From Alkalimarinus alittae (GTDB lineage: Bacteria > Pseudomonadota > Gammaproteobacteria > Pseudomonadales > Oleiphilaceae), in the NCBI RefSeq assembly GCF_026016465.1, contig NZ_CP100390.1, positions 2,394,001-2,458,000 of the forward strand: a stretch of DNA of 64,000 nt, in the 5' to 3' direction. Shown piece after piece: positions 18,355 to 26,707 of this stretch. The first letter of the stretch is position 1. Each line of letters opens with the position of its first letter. The notes beneath the pieces are model-generated. The model had not been told where the DNA came from. It saw only the letters and a program-made list of their open reading frames with translations, and ran no database searches. The position numbers and the translations under genes are program-made.

Positions 18355-19221
18355 TTACTTTTCAGGTATCACTACAAATACTTGCTCTGTGATCGCGGTA
18401 GCAAACCCTGCGGCGTTCGGATGACCACCCCCACCGAATGCTGCAGCAATATCAGCCACATTAAGCCCTTCTTTGGTTGATCGTAGCGACCACCCTCTCT
18501 TATCGACTTTGTCACTATAACTGGCGGCAAATGGATGACCTGCTGCTAACTCCCCTAGCAGTTCACTCGTGATTACATTTGGGCAACTTACGATAGGCAC
18601 GGTATAGCCCGCAATTTTTCCAAATACGGCTTTTTTCTTATAGTTCTCAATCATCTTATTTCTAAAACGATTAATCGCTCGCCCTTCAATAATCAGTGTA
18701 TTTAAGTGATCTGGGCTTTGAGTAAACTCATCCCAAAGTTCAAATTCGTAAGGATAAGACATCAGTGCAGCATTAACATGTTTGCTATCAGGAATGCGGA
18801 ATTGCCACAAATCTCTATCTTGGATATGCGCTAATAACGGTGGAACGGGTTCTTCATGAAAGTACTCCCACGTAATGACAGCCCCAGAACGGCCCATATC
18901 GAACACAACGGTTAAATTGCTATATTGTTCATCAAGCCCATCTAAGTCTTTTTGCGCACTAATATGATGATCAAGTATGACGACCTTATTTGCTTGCTCA
19001 CAAATAACGCTTAAGATATCCCGTTTATATGAAAAATCTACAATATAAACATCTCGACCTTTGACGTCTGCATTTAGAGTATCGCCATGGCCTGCACCAA
19101 CATATTCAGCATCAACACCCTTCTGCTTTTTAAAATAGCTATACGCGGCGTAAGCGCTCCCAAAACCATCTAAACAACCTGTACCGTGATAAATCACAAG
19201 TGGCGTTAAATTATGTGTCAT
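18355..19221 (-). CDS. DHH/DHHA1-family phosphoesterase
   Basis: A 288-residue two-domain enzyme. The N-terminal DHH domain has the opening YHGTGCLDGFGSAYAAYSYF, the metal-binding VYIVDFSYKRD and the name-giving VILDHHISAQ (about 100-109). The C-terminal DHHA1 domain ends with AAAFGGGGHPNAAGFATAI, the GGGGHxxAAG motif that contacts substrate phosphate. This combination is found in cytosolic Mn-dependent phosphodiesterases and nanoRNases; the exact substrate (short RNA, cyclic dinucleotides or other phosphoesters) cannot be told. All four motif blocks are intact. It ends head-to-tail against ygiQ with a two-base gap. Confidence 0.9.
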   Translation of the reverse strand: MTHNLTPLVIYHGTGCLDGFGSAYAAYSYFKKQKGVDAEYVGAGHGDTLNADVKGRDVYIVDFSYKRDILSVICEQANKVVILDHHISAQKDLDGLDEQYSNLTVVFDMGRSGAVITWEYFHEEPVPPLLAHIQDRDLWQFRIPDSKHVNAALMSYPYEFELWDEFTQSPDHLNTLIIEGRAINRFRNKMIENYKKKAVFGKIAGYTVPIVSCPNVITSELLGELAAGHPFAASYSDKVDKRGWSLRSTKEGLNVADIAAAFGGGGHPNAAGFATAITEQVFVVIPEK

Positions 19222-19636
19222 GTTGTACCCCCAATAAAGTTATACCACTATTATGAATTGTTCGTATTTAAATGCCAGAGATAGACGGTTTATTTAAATT
19301 ATGATGATTAAACAACGTTAAAAAGACACACCATAACAATATTTAATCATAAATATCATAACCTTAACAAACATTTAGAGAATTAACATTAAAACCAAAT
19401 TCAGCACACTATAAACACACCCAGTGCCGTAGATTCATACGCAAAAAGATACCAAATTAAACAAGAAGAAACCCTTATAGAAGCAATTTAACGCTAAACT
19501 GACAACATTACTAATAACTAAAAATTGCATTAAGAATCCGCAACAATCTAATGAAATACTTGCAATTTTTATAACAAAGCTTAGAATTTGATCAGGCATT
19601 TTAAACAGCGAACAACATTTGAAGGAACAATAAATT
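19222..19636. other. 415-base AT-rich intergenic region
   Basis: No coding frame, RNA structure or repeat stands out. It separates the divergent DHH and PilZ-like genes, so it should hold promoters for both; the only clear signal is the GAAGGAA purine-rich site near 19621 in front of the PilZ-like gene. Confidence 0.5.
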
Positions 19637-20050
19637 TTGACAGCGATTTGGGATACGACTCAGCTAAACGCTCAAATACCCGACCTAACAATTCGTGTTA
19701 AAGTTCGCCGTGGTTTTTTAAAAAGCGAGTGGGTTGATGTTAAAACCTTCTCCCTAAACAACACCCATTGCATCATCAAAACAGACGAACTGTTTGCGCT
19801 GGATAGCAAAATTACTATTTCTTTAAGCCTAAGTTTAGAGCCTACCGACCTCGTTATTGATTCATTAACGGTAACGGTAAAAAAACAGAAAAAAGAGTGT
19901 AGCTGCTTCTTCTATGAGCTAGAACTTAATAGCGACGCCGCAAAAGGCGCCACTGTAATTGATTCACCTATAAACCGCATGGTCGAATTGGTTAATAAAA
20001 AAATAAAAATAAGCAATAAAGTTCTCGTTCTTTCTCAAGCGGCCCTTTAA
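19637..20050 (+). CDS. Divergent PilZ-like protein, ligand motif lost
   Basis: A 137-residue protein beginning at TTG 19637, behind GAAGGAA. The core VKVRRGFLKSEWVDVKTFSL and TDELFAL match the PilZ-like protein at 25482 (KVRRGLFSSEWVNIVPF, TDEVFEL), so the two are paralogues. PilZ domains bind cyclic di-GMP through RxxxR and D/NxSxxG. Here the position of the second motif reads SLNNTH, with no Asp/Asn, Ser or Gly, and there is no N-terminal RxxxR. I infer a non-ligand-binding PilZ-type protein or a protein-interaction partner. It precedes the Lys/Ala-rich phasin-like gene by 123 bases. Confidence 0.65.
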   Translation: MTAIWDTTQLNAQIPDLTIRVKVRRGFLKSEWVDVKTFSLNNTHCIIKTDELFALDSKITISLSLSLEPTDLVIDSLTVTVKKQKKECSCFFYELELNSDAAKGATVIDSPINRMVELVNKKIKISNKVLVLSQAAL

Positions 20051-20173
20051 TTTCTAGTAAAAACCTCCCCTAACTTGATACAAGTTAACAATTTTAATGC
20101 TTAATCATGCGTCAATTTAAATTAGTGTTAAACTGTAATGACTTGCTACTTTTCTTAATGGGAGAATACTAGG

Positions 20174-20812
20174 ATGGCAAAAAACGATAAGTTAGGCATC
20201 GACAAAATCATTAACCGCATTAATCAAGAGTTCGAAAAAACGTCTTCTCACTTCGACAAGTTAGTGAGTGATGCCCAAAAACAATTTGATACTCTTCAAG
20301 GACAAATTCAAGACCCCATTAAGAAACTAATGGAAGACATGGACGCAGTCAGAGAACGCGAACTAAAACGTTTTCATAGCGAGTTCGATCGAAGAGTAGA
20401 AGAGTTTACTGAACTTCAAAATAATATTTTAGAGAAGCTTGGCGTTAACGCAAAAGCAGATAACAAACCGACCAAAGCAGCCACCAAAAACAAAACAGCT
20501 TCAACGACGACCACAACCAAAAAAACACCGGCTAAATCAACAACCAAAGCTGCAGAAAAAAAACCCGCCGCAAAGAAAGCCCCCCCCCAAAAAACTGCTG
20601 CTAAGAAACCTGCAGCAAAAAAAACGACGGCGACTAAAAAACCAGCCACTGCCAAAACGACTACAGCTAAACCTGCAGCCAAAAAGCCTGCAGCCAAGAA
20701 AACAACGGCTAAGAAACCCGCAGCCAAAAAGCCTGCAGCTAAAAAACCAGCCGCTCAAAAGTCTGCTGCAACAAAACCTGCCTCCAAAAAAACAGATGCA
20801 AATAAACCATAA
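20174..20812 (+). CDS. Phasin/histone-H1-like protein with Lys-Ala-Pro repeats (PhaF/AlgP type)
   Basis: A 212-residue protein of two parts. Residues 1-95 form a helical, heptad-like region (INQEFEKTSSHFDKLVSDAQ, then a run of charged coiled coil) similar to the N-terminal part of phasins that coat polyhydroxyalkanoate granules. Residues 96-212 are low complexity, built of KKPAAKK and related units like the DNA-binding tails of PhaF and AlgP. Known PhaF binds granules and DNA and helps to distribute granules. Nothing else for polyhydroxyalkanoate synthesis is in the window, so the granule link is inference; a nucleoid-protein role is as likely. GGGAG lies before the ATG. A C9-A6 tract (20580-20594) sits inside the repeat region. 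Confidence 0.75.
   Translation: MAKNDKLGIDKIINRINQEFEKTSSHFDKLVSDAQKQFDTLQGQIQDPIKKLMEDMDAVRERELKRFHSEFDRRVEEFTELQNNILEKLGVNAKADNKPTKAATKNKTASTTTTTKKTPAKSTTKAAEKKPAAKKAPPQKTAAKKPAAKKTTATKKPATAKTTTAKPAAKKPAAKKTTAKKPAAKKPAAKKPAAQKSAATKPASKKTDANKP
20580..20594 (+). repeat. C9-A6 homopolymer tract inside a coding region
   Basis: Nine consecutive C (20580-20588) are followed by six A (20589-20594) within the Lys/Ala-rich half of the phasin-like gene. Tracts of this length are slippage-prone; a one-base change would shift the frame into the out-of-frame reading of the repeats. Confidence 0.75.
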
Positions 20813-21139
20813 CGACCTATGCATGACAGAGTTAAATTGTCTGCAGTAACAATATTAAAATGCCACCTTTAAGGTGGCATTTTTTATGCCTACTCCCCGT
20901 CTAACTTTTTAAATGAAATGTAAAATCTATAACACATTTTCCAACATGTATATCAATGTAAAAACCCCTTTACAATGGCACTCTCATACAGCGTTTTGTA
21001 ACACGACCAGCTCATCAGTAACGTTTCAACCACATAAAGCTACCATTCTGTTACAACGCTTTAATACCCTGTGAATTACTATTTATAGACTCTCTCAACT
21101 GATTCACGGGTATATTATTTGTGACCAAGTAGAGCCCTT
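20813..21139. other. 327-base intergenic region with a terminator
   Basis: It begins with the terminator hairpin of the phasin-like gene; the rest (20890-21139) is AT-rich and should contain the promoter of the PAS-GGDEF-EAL gene, but I see no clear element. Confidence 0.5.
20858..20885 (+). terminator. Rho-independent terminator
   Basis: AAATGCCACC-TTTAA-GGTGGCATTT gives a strong hairpin followed by a run of T, 45 bases downstream of the phasin-like stop codon. Confidence 0.9.
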
Positions 21140-23068
21140 TTGTTAATAGGTACTCGATTAGTGCTAAAACGCTTAATCAAACAATTTGCTGTTTCTGGAG
21201 CTTTAATCTCCCTTTCAGTTGCTGTTGTGAGCTTGACCGGCTCAGGCCTAATTGCGGGAGATAATACGATAGGTTTTAAGCTTGTCGCTTCAGCCTTTAT
21301 AGCCGTATTGTTTGGCGTTATTTGCTTGGTATTAATACGTCTTAATCTAACACTTCAACAAACCATCGCTCAAAGAGAAGAATCAGAACTCTCACTTGTA
21401 AAATTAAGCAGCGCCGTGACAAATAGTGGCGCATCAATCGCTATTACCGACACCAAAGGGATTATCGAATACATTAATGATAAGTTCTGTGAGCTAACAG
21501 GCTACGAGCAAAGCGATACTATTGGCCGGTCGATTGATCTTATTGGATTAACCCAATTCCCCAACGGTGAAGAAGTACCCACTTGGGATATGAATTGTCT
21601 CAAAGATAATTGGAAAGGTGACCTGCTCAGCCACAAAAAAGATGGCTCTCATTTTTGGTGTACGACAACCATCTCGGCCGTTTACGATAAAAATAACGAG
21701 ATATCCAATTACATAGTATCGGGCATCGATATAACAGAGCTTAAAGAAGCCAGTAGTGCAATGAAGCAACTGGCATTATTCGATGTATTAACAGGACTTG
21801 CAAATCGACGCCTCTTTATAGATCGAATGGGGCAATCTATTGCGGCTTCTCAGCGACGCCAAAATATAGCAGCATTATTATTTCTAGATCTCGACCAATT
21901 TAAACGTATCAACGATACCCTTGGACACGACGCGGGCGATGAGCTTCTGCTTATCGTTGCTGAACGACTAAAATCTTGCGTAAGAGCCCAAGATACTGTT
22001 GCTCGCTTGGGCGGAGATGAGTTCACAATATTATTAAATGATATCAATGATATCCAATCGATCAGTCATATCGCTAACCAAATCTTAAAAGAGCTTAAAG
22101 AACCGATAATGCTGGGTAAGCATGAGGTGATTATATCAACGAGTATCGGTATCACACTCACACCTAACGATAGCCAAGAAGTCGATTCATTAATGAAGAA
22201 TGCCGACCTGGCCTTATATCAAGCGAAAGAGCGAGGTAGAGACTGCTACTATTTCTTTACAGAAGAACTCAATACCAAAGCGCTTAAGTTACTTCATATT
22301 GAACAAGAGCTTCGCCACGCGCTACAGATGGATGAATTCTCATTAGTCTATCAACCTCAGGTTTGTCTCAAAACAGGCTCAATATCAAGCATTGAAGCGC
22401 TGATTCGATGGAATCACCCTGAACGAGGATTGGTTGCTCCTGATGAATTTATAAGTATTGCCGAAGAAACAGGGCTAATTGTTCAAATTGGTGAATGGGT
22501 ATTAAAGAACGCATGCATGCAAACTCAAATGCTGCAACAACTCACCGGCCAAAGCATTAAGGTTGCCGTAAACTTATCATCAAGACAGTTTTCTGATCCA
22601 AATTTAGAGCAAGTCATTGCTGATGTCATTGAAGAAACAGACCTTAATCCAAAGTACCTAGAAATTGAAGTCACCGAAAGCATGCTAATGAACAACATCG
22701 ATAAGGTTATCGAGCAGCTAAACCGAATTAAATCGACAGGTTCGACCATCACGATAGATGATTTTGGTTCAGGGTATTCCTCATTGAGTTATTTGAAAAG
22801 GTTGCCCGTTGACATACTAAAGGTTGATCGAGAATTCGTAAGAGATATCCCTGAAGACCTTAATGATATGGAAATCACCTCCGCCATTATAGCCATTGCG
22901 CATAAACTTAACTTAAAGGTGATTGCAGAAGGGGTCGAGAATATAGATCAACGTGACTTTCTGGTTATTAATAAATGTGATTACGCTCAAGGCTACTACT
23001 TTAGCAAACCCCTCACCTTTGAAGACCTCTATCGTTTTTTTACAGCAGAGCAACTTAAGTCAGCATAG
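21140..23068 (+). CDS. PAS-GGDEF-EAL cyclic di-GMP signalling protein
   Basis: A 642-residue membrane protein. Two N-terminal hydrophobic helices (about 15-37 and 48-67) precede a PAS domain (about 90-205: SIAITDTKGIIEYINDKFCE), a GGDEF domain (about 215-375) and an EAL domain (about 385-635). The diguanylate-cyclase site is intact (RLGGDEF). The EAL site is also intact, with IEALIRWNHP, the DDFGSGYSSL loop and EVTESML. Both cyclic di-GMP synthesis and breakdown are therefore possible; in many such proteins one site is used as a sensor. The start is unclear: TTG at 21140 is used here, and GTG at 21161 would drop seven residues. Single gene with PilZ proteins nearby as plausible readers. Confidence 0.92.
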   Translation: MLIGTRLVLKRLIKQFAVSGALISLSVAVVSLTGSGLIAGDNTIGFKLVASAFIAVLFGVICLVLIRLNLTLQQTIAQREESELSLVKLSSAVTNSGASIAITDTKGIIEYINDKFCELTGYEQSDTIGRSIDLIGLTQFPNGEEVPTWDMNCLKDNWKGDLLSHKKDGSHFWCTTTISAVYDKNNEISNYIVSGIDITELKEASSAMKQLALFDVLTGLANRRLFIDRMGQSIAASQRRQNIAALLFLDLDQFKRINDTLGHDAGDELLLIVAERLKSCVRAQDTVARLGGDEFTILLNDINDIQSISHIANQILKELKEPIMLGKHEVIISTSIGITLTPNDSQEVDSLMKNADLALYQAKERGRDCYYFFTEELNTKALKLLHIEQELRHALQMDEFSLVYQPQVCLKTGSISSIEALIRWNHPERGLVAPDEFISIAEETGLIVQIGEWVLKNACMQTQMLQQLTGQSIKVAVNLSSRQFSDPNLEQVIADVIEETDLNPKYLEIEVTESMLMNNIDKVIEQLNRIKSTGSTITIDDFGSGYSSLSYLKRLPVDILKVDREFVRDIPEDLNDMEITSAIIAIAHKLNLKVIAEGVENIDQRDFLVINKCDYAQGYYFSKPLTFEDLYRFFTAEQLKSA

Positions 23069-23170
23069 GCTATTGTTATTTTTTTGTGAACAGTAAGTCA
23101 TACTTCTTGCCGAAAGCATCACGTTACATTTTGAAACATTTGGTATAATAGTCTCACAATCACTAGCAGT

Positions 23171-23785
23171 ATGGATAACATGGAAATGATTTCATTATTG
23201 ATTCACGCATCAGAGCTGACGCTCTTGGGTCTTCTAGCCTATTTAGCCTATCAGGTCGCTACACTATTTAACAACCAACAGATAGCAGTATCCGACAACA
23301 CTGTAGAGCCAACCAGCCCTAAGTTAAAGTTAAATGCTATCAACCACCCCCTAAGTGCCAACCAAAACCTACATCGCCGTAACTCCAGAGTTGAAAGCAT
23401 TACCAGTTCTCAGATATTTACAGGCATTCAATTATTTGAAATAAAGCGCAACGGTATCAACCCTCTATCACCAGCTCAAGAATGGATTGGCAGCGGGATT
23501 AGCTATTACTTACTGGGTGCAGCAAACGCAATAACCGAGCATTTTGATTGTACAGGCACCGATAAAGATGACGTGATGAGATATTTGCTCACTAAGAACC
23601 TTAGTTACAGCGAAGAGCTTGCAGATAGATTTATCTCAAACCTCTACCACTCAGACGAGCAAGCCGTAGAAAAGAATGCGTACACAGCGGGTATAGATGC
23701 AGCAAGAACGTGGTTATCAAAAAAGTTTATCCCCGAAGAGCACTCACTTTTAAACAACTTGAACTCACTTGGATTTGTTGCTTAA
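23171..23785 (+). CDS. Hypothetical membrane-anchored protein
   Basis: A 204-residue protein with one N-terminal membrane helix (about 5-33, MISLLIHASELTLLGLLAYL) and a cytoplasmic or periplasmic soluble region. I do not recognise its family. Residues 60-85 are basic and Ser/Asn-rich, and the C-terminal half is helical (GISYYLLGAANAITEHFDCT, then TKNLSYSEELADRFISNLYH). It is followed by a terminator and stands behind the GGDEF-EAL gene with about 100 bases between, so it may or may not share a transcript. Confidence 0.6.
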   Translation: MDNMEMISLLIHASELTLLGLLAYLAYQVATLFNNQQIAVSDNTVEPTSPKLKLNAINHPLSANQNLHRRNSRVESITSSQIFTGIQLFEIKRNGINPLSPAQEWIGSGISYYLLGAANAITEHFDCTGTDKDDVMRYLLTKNLSYSEELADRFISNLYHSDEQAVEKNAYTAGIDAARTWLSKKFIPEEHSLLNNLNSLGFVA

Positions 23786-23847
23786 TCCATTGAGCGGTAT
23801 TGCTAGTTTTAGCTATTCAGTGCTAGCCGCCAAAAAATACAGGCAAT

Positions 23848-23874
23848 AAAAAAGGGTTTGATTAAAACCCTTTT
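23848..23874. terminator. Bidirectional terminator
   Basis: AAAAAAGGGTTT-GATT-AAAACCCTTTT forms an A/T-flanked hairpin between the convergent genes ending at 23785 (+) and 23903 (-); both strands have T-runs, so it can serve both. Confidence 0.85.
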
Positions 23875-23902
23875 CCAATTTAATTCTAGATATGAATAAG
23901 CG

Positions 23903-24202
23903 CTATGCGACTAAATCCCATCGCTTACCTATCTGAATAACACCACCCCCGACAGGGTTGAAATCACTATCCAGTAGAACACCTGACACCTGCGGCTTAC
24001 TCCACTCTCCCTCTTCATTGCGAACCATAGAATCAAGGTCAACAGCCTTAACTAAATAAACAGACTCGTCACAAGCAACTTTAGAGCGGTGCGATATACC
24101 ATATACAAACCGGCAATAATCGAGTTTTAGCTGCTGAAGATCTCTTTCGGCTTTATTGATTTTTCTAACAAGAACCCCTCTAAGACTCTCCGTATAATCC
24201 AT
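23903..24202 (-). CDS. Hypothetical protein, 99 aa
   Basis: I start this gene at the ATG complementary to 24200-24202, because GAGGT lies 8 bases upstream; the longer frame to 24238 adds 12 residues. The protein is soluble. The N-terminal half is helical and basic (LVRKINKAERDLQQLKLDYC) and the C-terminal half is strand-rich (SVYLVKAVDLDSMVRNEEGE, VSGVLLDSDFNPVGGGVIQI). I do not recognise its family. It is convergent with the 23171 gene across the terminator. Confidence 0.55.
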   Translation of the reverse strand: MDYTESLRGVLVRKINKAERDLQQLKLDYCRFVYGISHRSKVACDESVYLVKAVDLDSMVRNEEGEWSKPQVSGVLLDSDFNPVGGGVIQIGKRWDLVA

Positions 24203-24394
24203 TACCGCAACCTCACAATGACAACGTACAAATGACAACTTAATTCAAAATAAACTACGCAATATTTGCAATTAAACGTATATCAACGGCTCTAGAGCGC
24301 CAATAAACGATCACATGACAAATGTGAAATAATGTTACACGGATAAAATATCAAATAACAGGGAGTAACGCACAGTATGACTGTAGGAATGAGG

Positions 24395-24991
24395 TTAATG
24401 CACTTTACGGATCATTTCTGCCAACGTTTTACTGCTAACATTGTGATCTAAAACATAAGTTAATACGCCGTCTTGGTCTATCACGAAAAAGTTGGCCGAA
24501 TGATCAACGGTATAACCCGTAGAAGACTCTTCAGAATTCACTTTTTTATAATAGACACCATACTGTTTGGCCACCGCTGCTAATTCAGAAGCTGTACCAT
24601 TCAACCCTATTATTCTGGCATCAAAAAATGGAAGATATTCATTTAAGCGCTGTTCAGTGTCCCGCTCAGGGTCCAACGTAATAAACAGGACGTTAATATC
24701 ATCTGCTTGATCGCCAAGTTTTCGCAATGCAGATTTAATCACCGATAACCCTGTTGGGCATACATCAGGGCAAGACGTAAAACCAAAGTAAAGTAAAACC
24801 ACTTTCCCCTTCACGTCTGAAAGTTCAAATTTAGTTTCCCCTCCAGTCATTTTAAAGTCGCCGCCCGTTAAAAAAGCAGCTTTTAGCTTTGACGGATCCT
24901 GGTCGTCGCTATTGTAAATCTCTAGCCCACTCCAAACACCCGCAAATAAAATAGCTAACAACAATATCGGTATTAATAATTTTAATTTCAT
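24395..24991 (-). CDS. SCO1/SenC copper chaperone
   Basis: A 198-residue SCO1/SenC/PrrC protein with an N-terminal membrane anchor (about 3-22) and a periplasmic thioredoxin-like domain. The copper site is complete: CPDVCP (C74 and C78) and the downstream His in STGYTVDHSANFFVI. Family knowledge: it delivers copper to the CuA centre of cytochrome c oxidase, or aids thiol reduction there. The gene is the third in a row with a 143-aa unknown protein and a PilZ-like protein. No cytochrome aa3 genes are in view; the only oxidase here is cbb3-type, which lacks CuA. Confidence 0.92.
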   Translation of the reverse strand: MKLKLLIPILLLAILFAGVWSGLEIYNSDDQDPSKLKAAFLTGGDFKMTGGETKFELSDVKGKVVLLYFGFTSCPDVCPTGLSVIKSALRKLGDQADDINVLFITLDPERDTEQRLNEYLPFFDARIIGLNGTASELAAVAKQYGVYYKKVNSEESSTGYTVDHSANFFVIDQDGVLTYVLDHNVSSKTLAEMIRKVH

Positions 24992-25000
24992 AGGTTTATG

Positions 25001-25432
25001 TCAGTGTTTTGATTTAATGTTAAAAACTAAGCGCTCTGTTTCAAGCCCTTGAAGAGTTACCGAGAACAACCATGCCATCTCGGCATCAACAGTACAAACG
25101 GGAATGGTAATAACACCTTTCCAGTGACCTTTACCGCCAGATTGAGTAAGCTCAGACTGGTTTAGCCCCATATACATATCTTTGCCATCTAGGCTGACAA
25201 ATGAGCGCGTAATATTAGGGTTATTCGTGGTCAACGTAACCGTCAGTGGTATTAATGCTTTAAAGTTATTAGGTGTAACTGAAAGGGTTAGTTCACCGTA
25301 AGTTAAAGACTGGTAAGTGCATTCACCTTTATTTAAAAGGCAGCTTACATGGGATACCACATTATCGTCTAGATGAGATGGATTGTTAATCAACTGGGGC
25401 AGCATCAAAACAACACCAAGAACTACAATCAA
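25001..25432 (-). CDS. Anchored or exported hypothetical protein upstream of SCO1
   Basis: A protein of at least 143 residues with an N-terminal hydrophobic helix and a periplasmic beta-rich domain (LTLSVTPNNFKALIPLTVTL, KDMYMGLNQSELTQSGGKGH, VCTVDAEMAWLFSVTLQGLE). The two Cys near 31 and 38 could form a disulfide. The listed start is TTG, but the frame is open upstream to about 25474 and reads MKHLLIIVLLIVVLGVV if ATT at 25457-25459 is the start, with AGAGGTGG a short way before it. That would be a better membrane anchor, but ATT starts are rare. It is adjacent to SCO1 (9-base gap) and follows a PilZ-like gene. I infer a role in oxidase copper assembly from position only. Confidence 0.6.
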   Translation of the reverse strand: MIVVLGVVLMLPQLINNPSHLDDNVVSHVSCLLNKGECTYQSLTYGELTLSVTPNNFKALIPLTVTLTTNNPNITRSFVSLDGKDMYMGLNQSELTQSGGKGHWKGVITIPVCTVDAEMAWLFSVTLQGLETERLVFNIKSKH

Positions 25433-25481
25433 AAGAACAATGATTAACAGGTGCTTAATATTAAAGATAAACCACCTCTAA

Positions 25482-25880
25482 CTACATGCCATCAAGGCGT
25501 GCTTTTATCTGATCATGCTTTTTTAAGACCTGCTCAATATGTTCTAAGTCAGTCTTAACCTGCCCCTTGCTAATACTCTTTGACTTATAATCAAACTCAA
25601 TACCATAGTTAAATCGACTATGGTGTTTTTCTCGATACCTCACAATTCCGGGAATTATCTCAACCTCTACAGCGCCCACCTCCATCTCCAATGAAATAGT
25701 TAACTGAACAGTATTATTAAGTTCAAACACTTCATCGGTCTGAATACCCATACCGTATTTACTATAATCAAATGGGACAATATTGACCCACTCACTCGAG
25801 AACAGCCCTCTACGAACTTTTACTTTAGAGTTAAATTTTAACCACGGTAATCGAGGCTTTTGGCGACGCTCATCTGTCAT
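25482..25880 (-). CDS. PilZ-like protein with intact ligand motifs
   Basis: A 132-residue protein with R6-x3-R10 (RRQKPR) and, at 38-43, DYSKYG, which fits the D/NxSxxG PilZ motif. The core KVRRGLFSSEWVNIVPF, the TDEVFEL run and the VRYREKHHSRFNYGIEF strand match a PilZ barrel. It is paralogous to the protein at 19637 but keeps the cyclic di-GMP motifs that the latter lost. It is first in a likely operon with the 143-aa protein and SCO1. The role of a cyclic di-GMP receptor next to a copper chaperone is not obvious. Confidence is good for the PilZ fold and moderate for ligand binding. Confidence 0.75.
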   Translation of the reverse strand: MTDERRQKPRLPWLKFNSKVKVRRGLFSSEWVNIVPFDYSKYGMGIQTDEVFELNNTVQLTISLEMEVGAVEVEIIPGIVRYREKHHSRFNYGIEFDYKSKSISKGQVKTDLEHIEQVLKKHDQIKARLDGM

Positions 25881-26227
25881 AATTTAGTTTCAAGTAACAA
25901 GGGGTTAGATACGGAAATTATTAAATATATAGTAAATATAGCTCTATTTGACCGACTAAGCACTCTGAATCCCGAATCAATCACTTAAATCGCGTAATTA
26001 ACAAGCAAAAACACGACAACCAGAACAACTAAATCGTTTAAAGCGCATCATCCTTGCTGCATTTCTAAATAACTACATCACTATACATATTTAAAGGCTA
26101 GTGTTTAGTTAGCCGAACTGATGTAAGACAATAGCAATGAACAAATACCCTGTAATAATACACAATCAATTGAGTTATAATTTATGAATTGTTAACTGGT
26201 TCCTTTTATTTTAATCCGGCAGGCATT
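25881..26227. other. 347-base intergenic region
   Basis: AT-rich and without a visible coding frame or repeat. It lies between the divergent PilZ-like operon and the receiver gene and should contain their promoters; no specific motif could be recognised. Confidence 0.45.
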
Positions 26228-26653
26228 ATGGCTATAGGTAAACACTCTCATATAATTTTGGTTGAAGATAACCCGGATGATGAACTTCTGACCATTAGAG
26301 AGCTAAAAAACAGTGGTTTTAACGGCAAAGTTACAAGCTTTTCTGATGGAGAAGAGGCTTACAACTACTTAACACACCCGAAAAAACAACCGACACTCAT
26401 TATACTTGACGTCAAACTACCCAAGCTGAGTGGTATAGAAATTTTACGAAAAGTAAGGTCACAAAAAGAATTCCTGATGACTCCCGTTGTTATCTTTTCT
26501 TCCTGTGATGAACCTTGCCTTGTAGAAGAAGCATACACATTGGGTGCAAACTCATATGTAATCAAAGAAGACCATTTTCTCCAAAGCGCTGATCAGTTAG
26601 CAGGCCTTGTGCACTATTGGACTAAGATACATAAGCCCATTTCAGCTGTTTAA
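26228..26653 (+). CDS. Single-domain response regulator (Rcp1-like)
   Basis: A stand-alone receiver domain of about 141 residues. I use ATG 26228 because the residues encoded from the TTG at 26189 are not part of the fold. Conserved features are VEDNPDDE (the acidic pair), LIILDVKLPKLSGIEIL, with the phospho-accepting Asp in LDVKLP, the switch Ser in IFSSC, and NSYVIKED (the Lys of the family). The insert YNYLTHPKKQP between the third and fourth elements is typical of the Rcp1/CheY-like subgroup linked to phytochrome histidine kinases. No kinase is adjacent. Output must be through protein contacts. Confidence 0.87.
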   Translation: MAIGKHSHIILVEDNPDDELLTIRELKNSGFNGKVTSFSDGEEAYNYLTHPKKQPTLIILDVKLPKLSGIEILRKVRSQKEFLMTPVVIFSSCDEPCLVEEAYTLGANSYVIKEDHFLQSADQLAGLVHYWTKIHKPISAV

Positions 26654-26707
26654 TTAATTATATACGTTACAATGCCTGTCAATGGATCGATAGGCCTATC
26701 TATTGAC

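Noticed and set aside
20416-20849. Long frames on the other strand and in another frame within the Lys/Ala-rich gene
   Set aside because: They are low-complexity shadows of the repeat region (Ala/Val/Phe/Gly or Gln/Pro/Lys runs) with no start signals.
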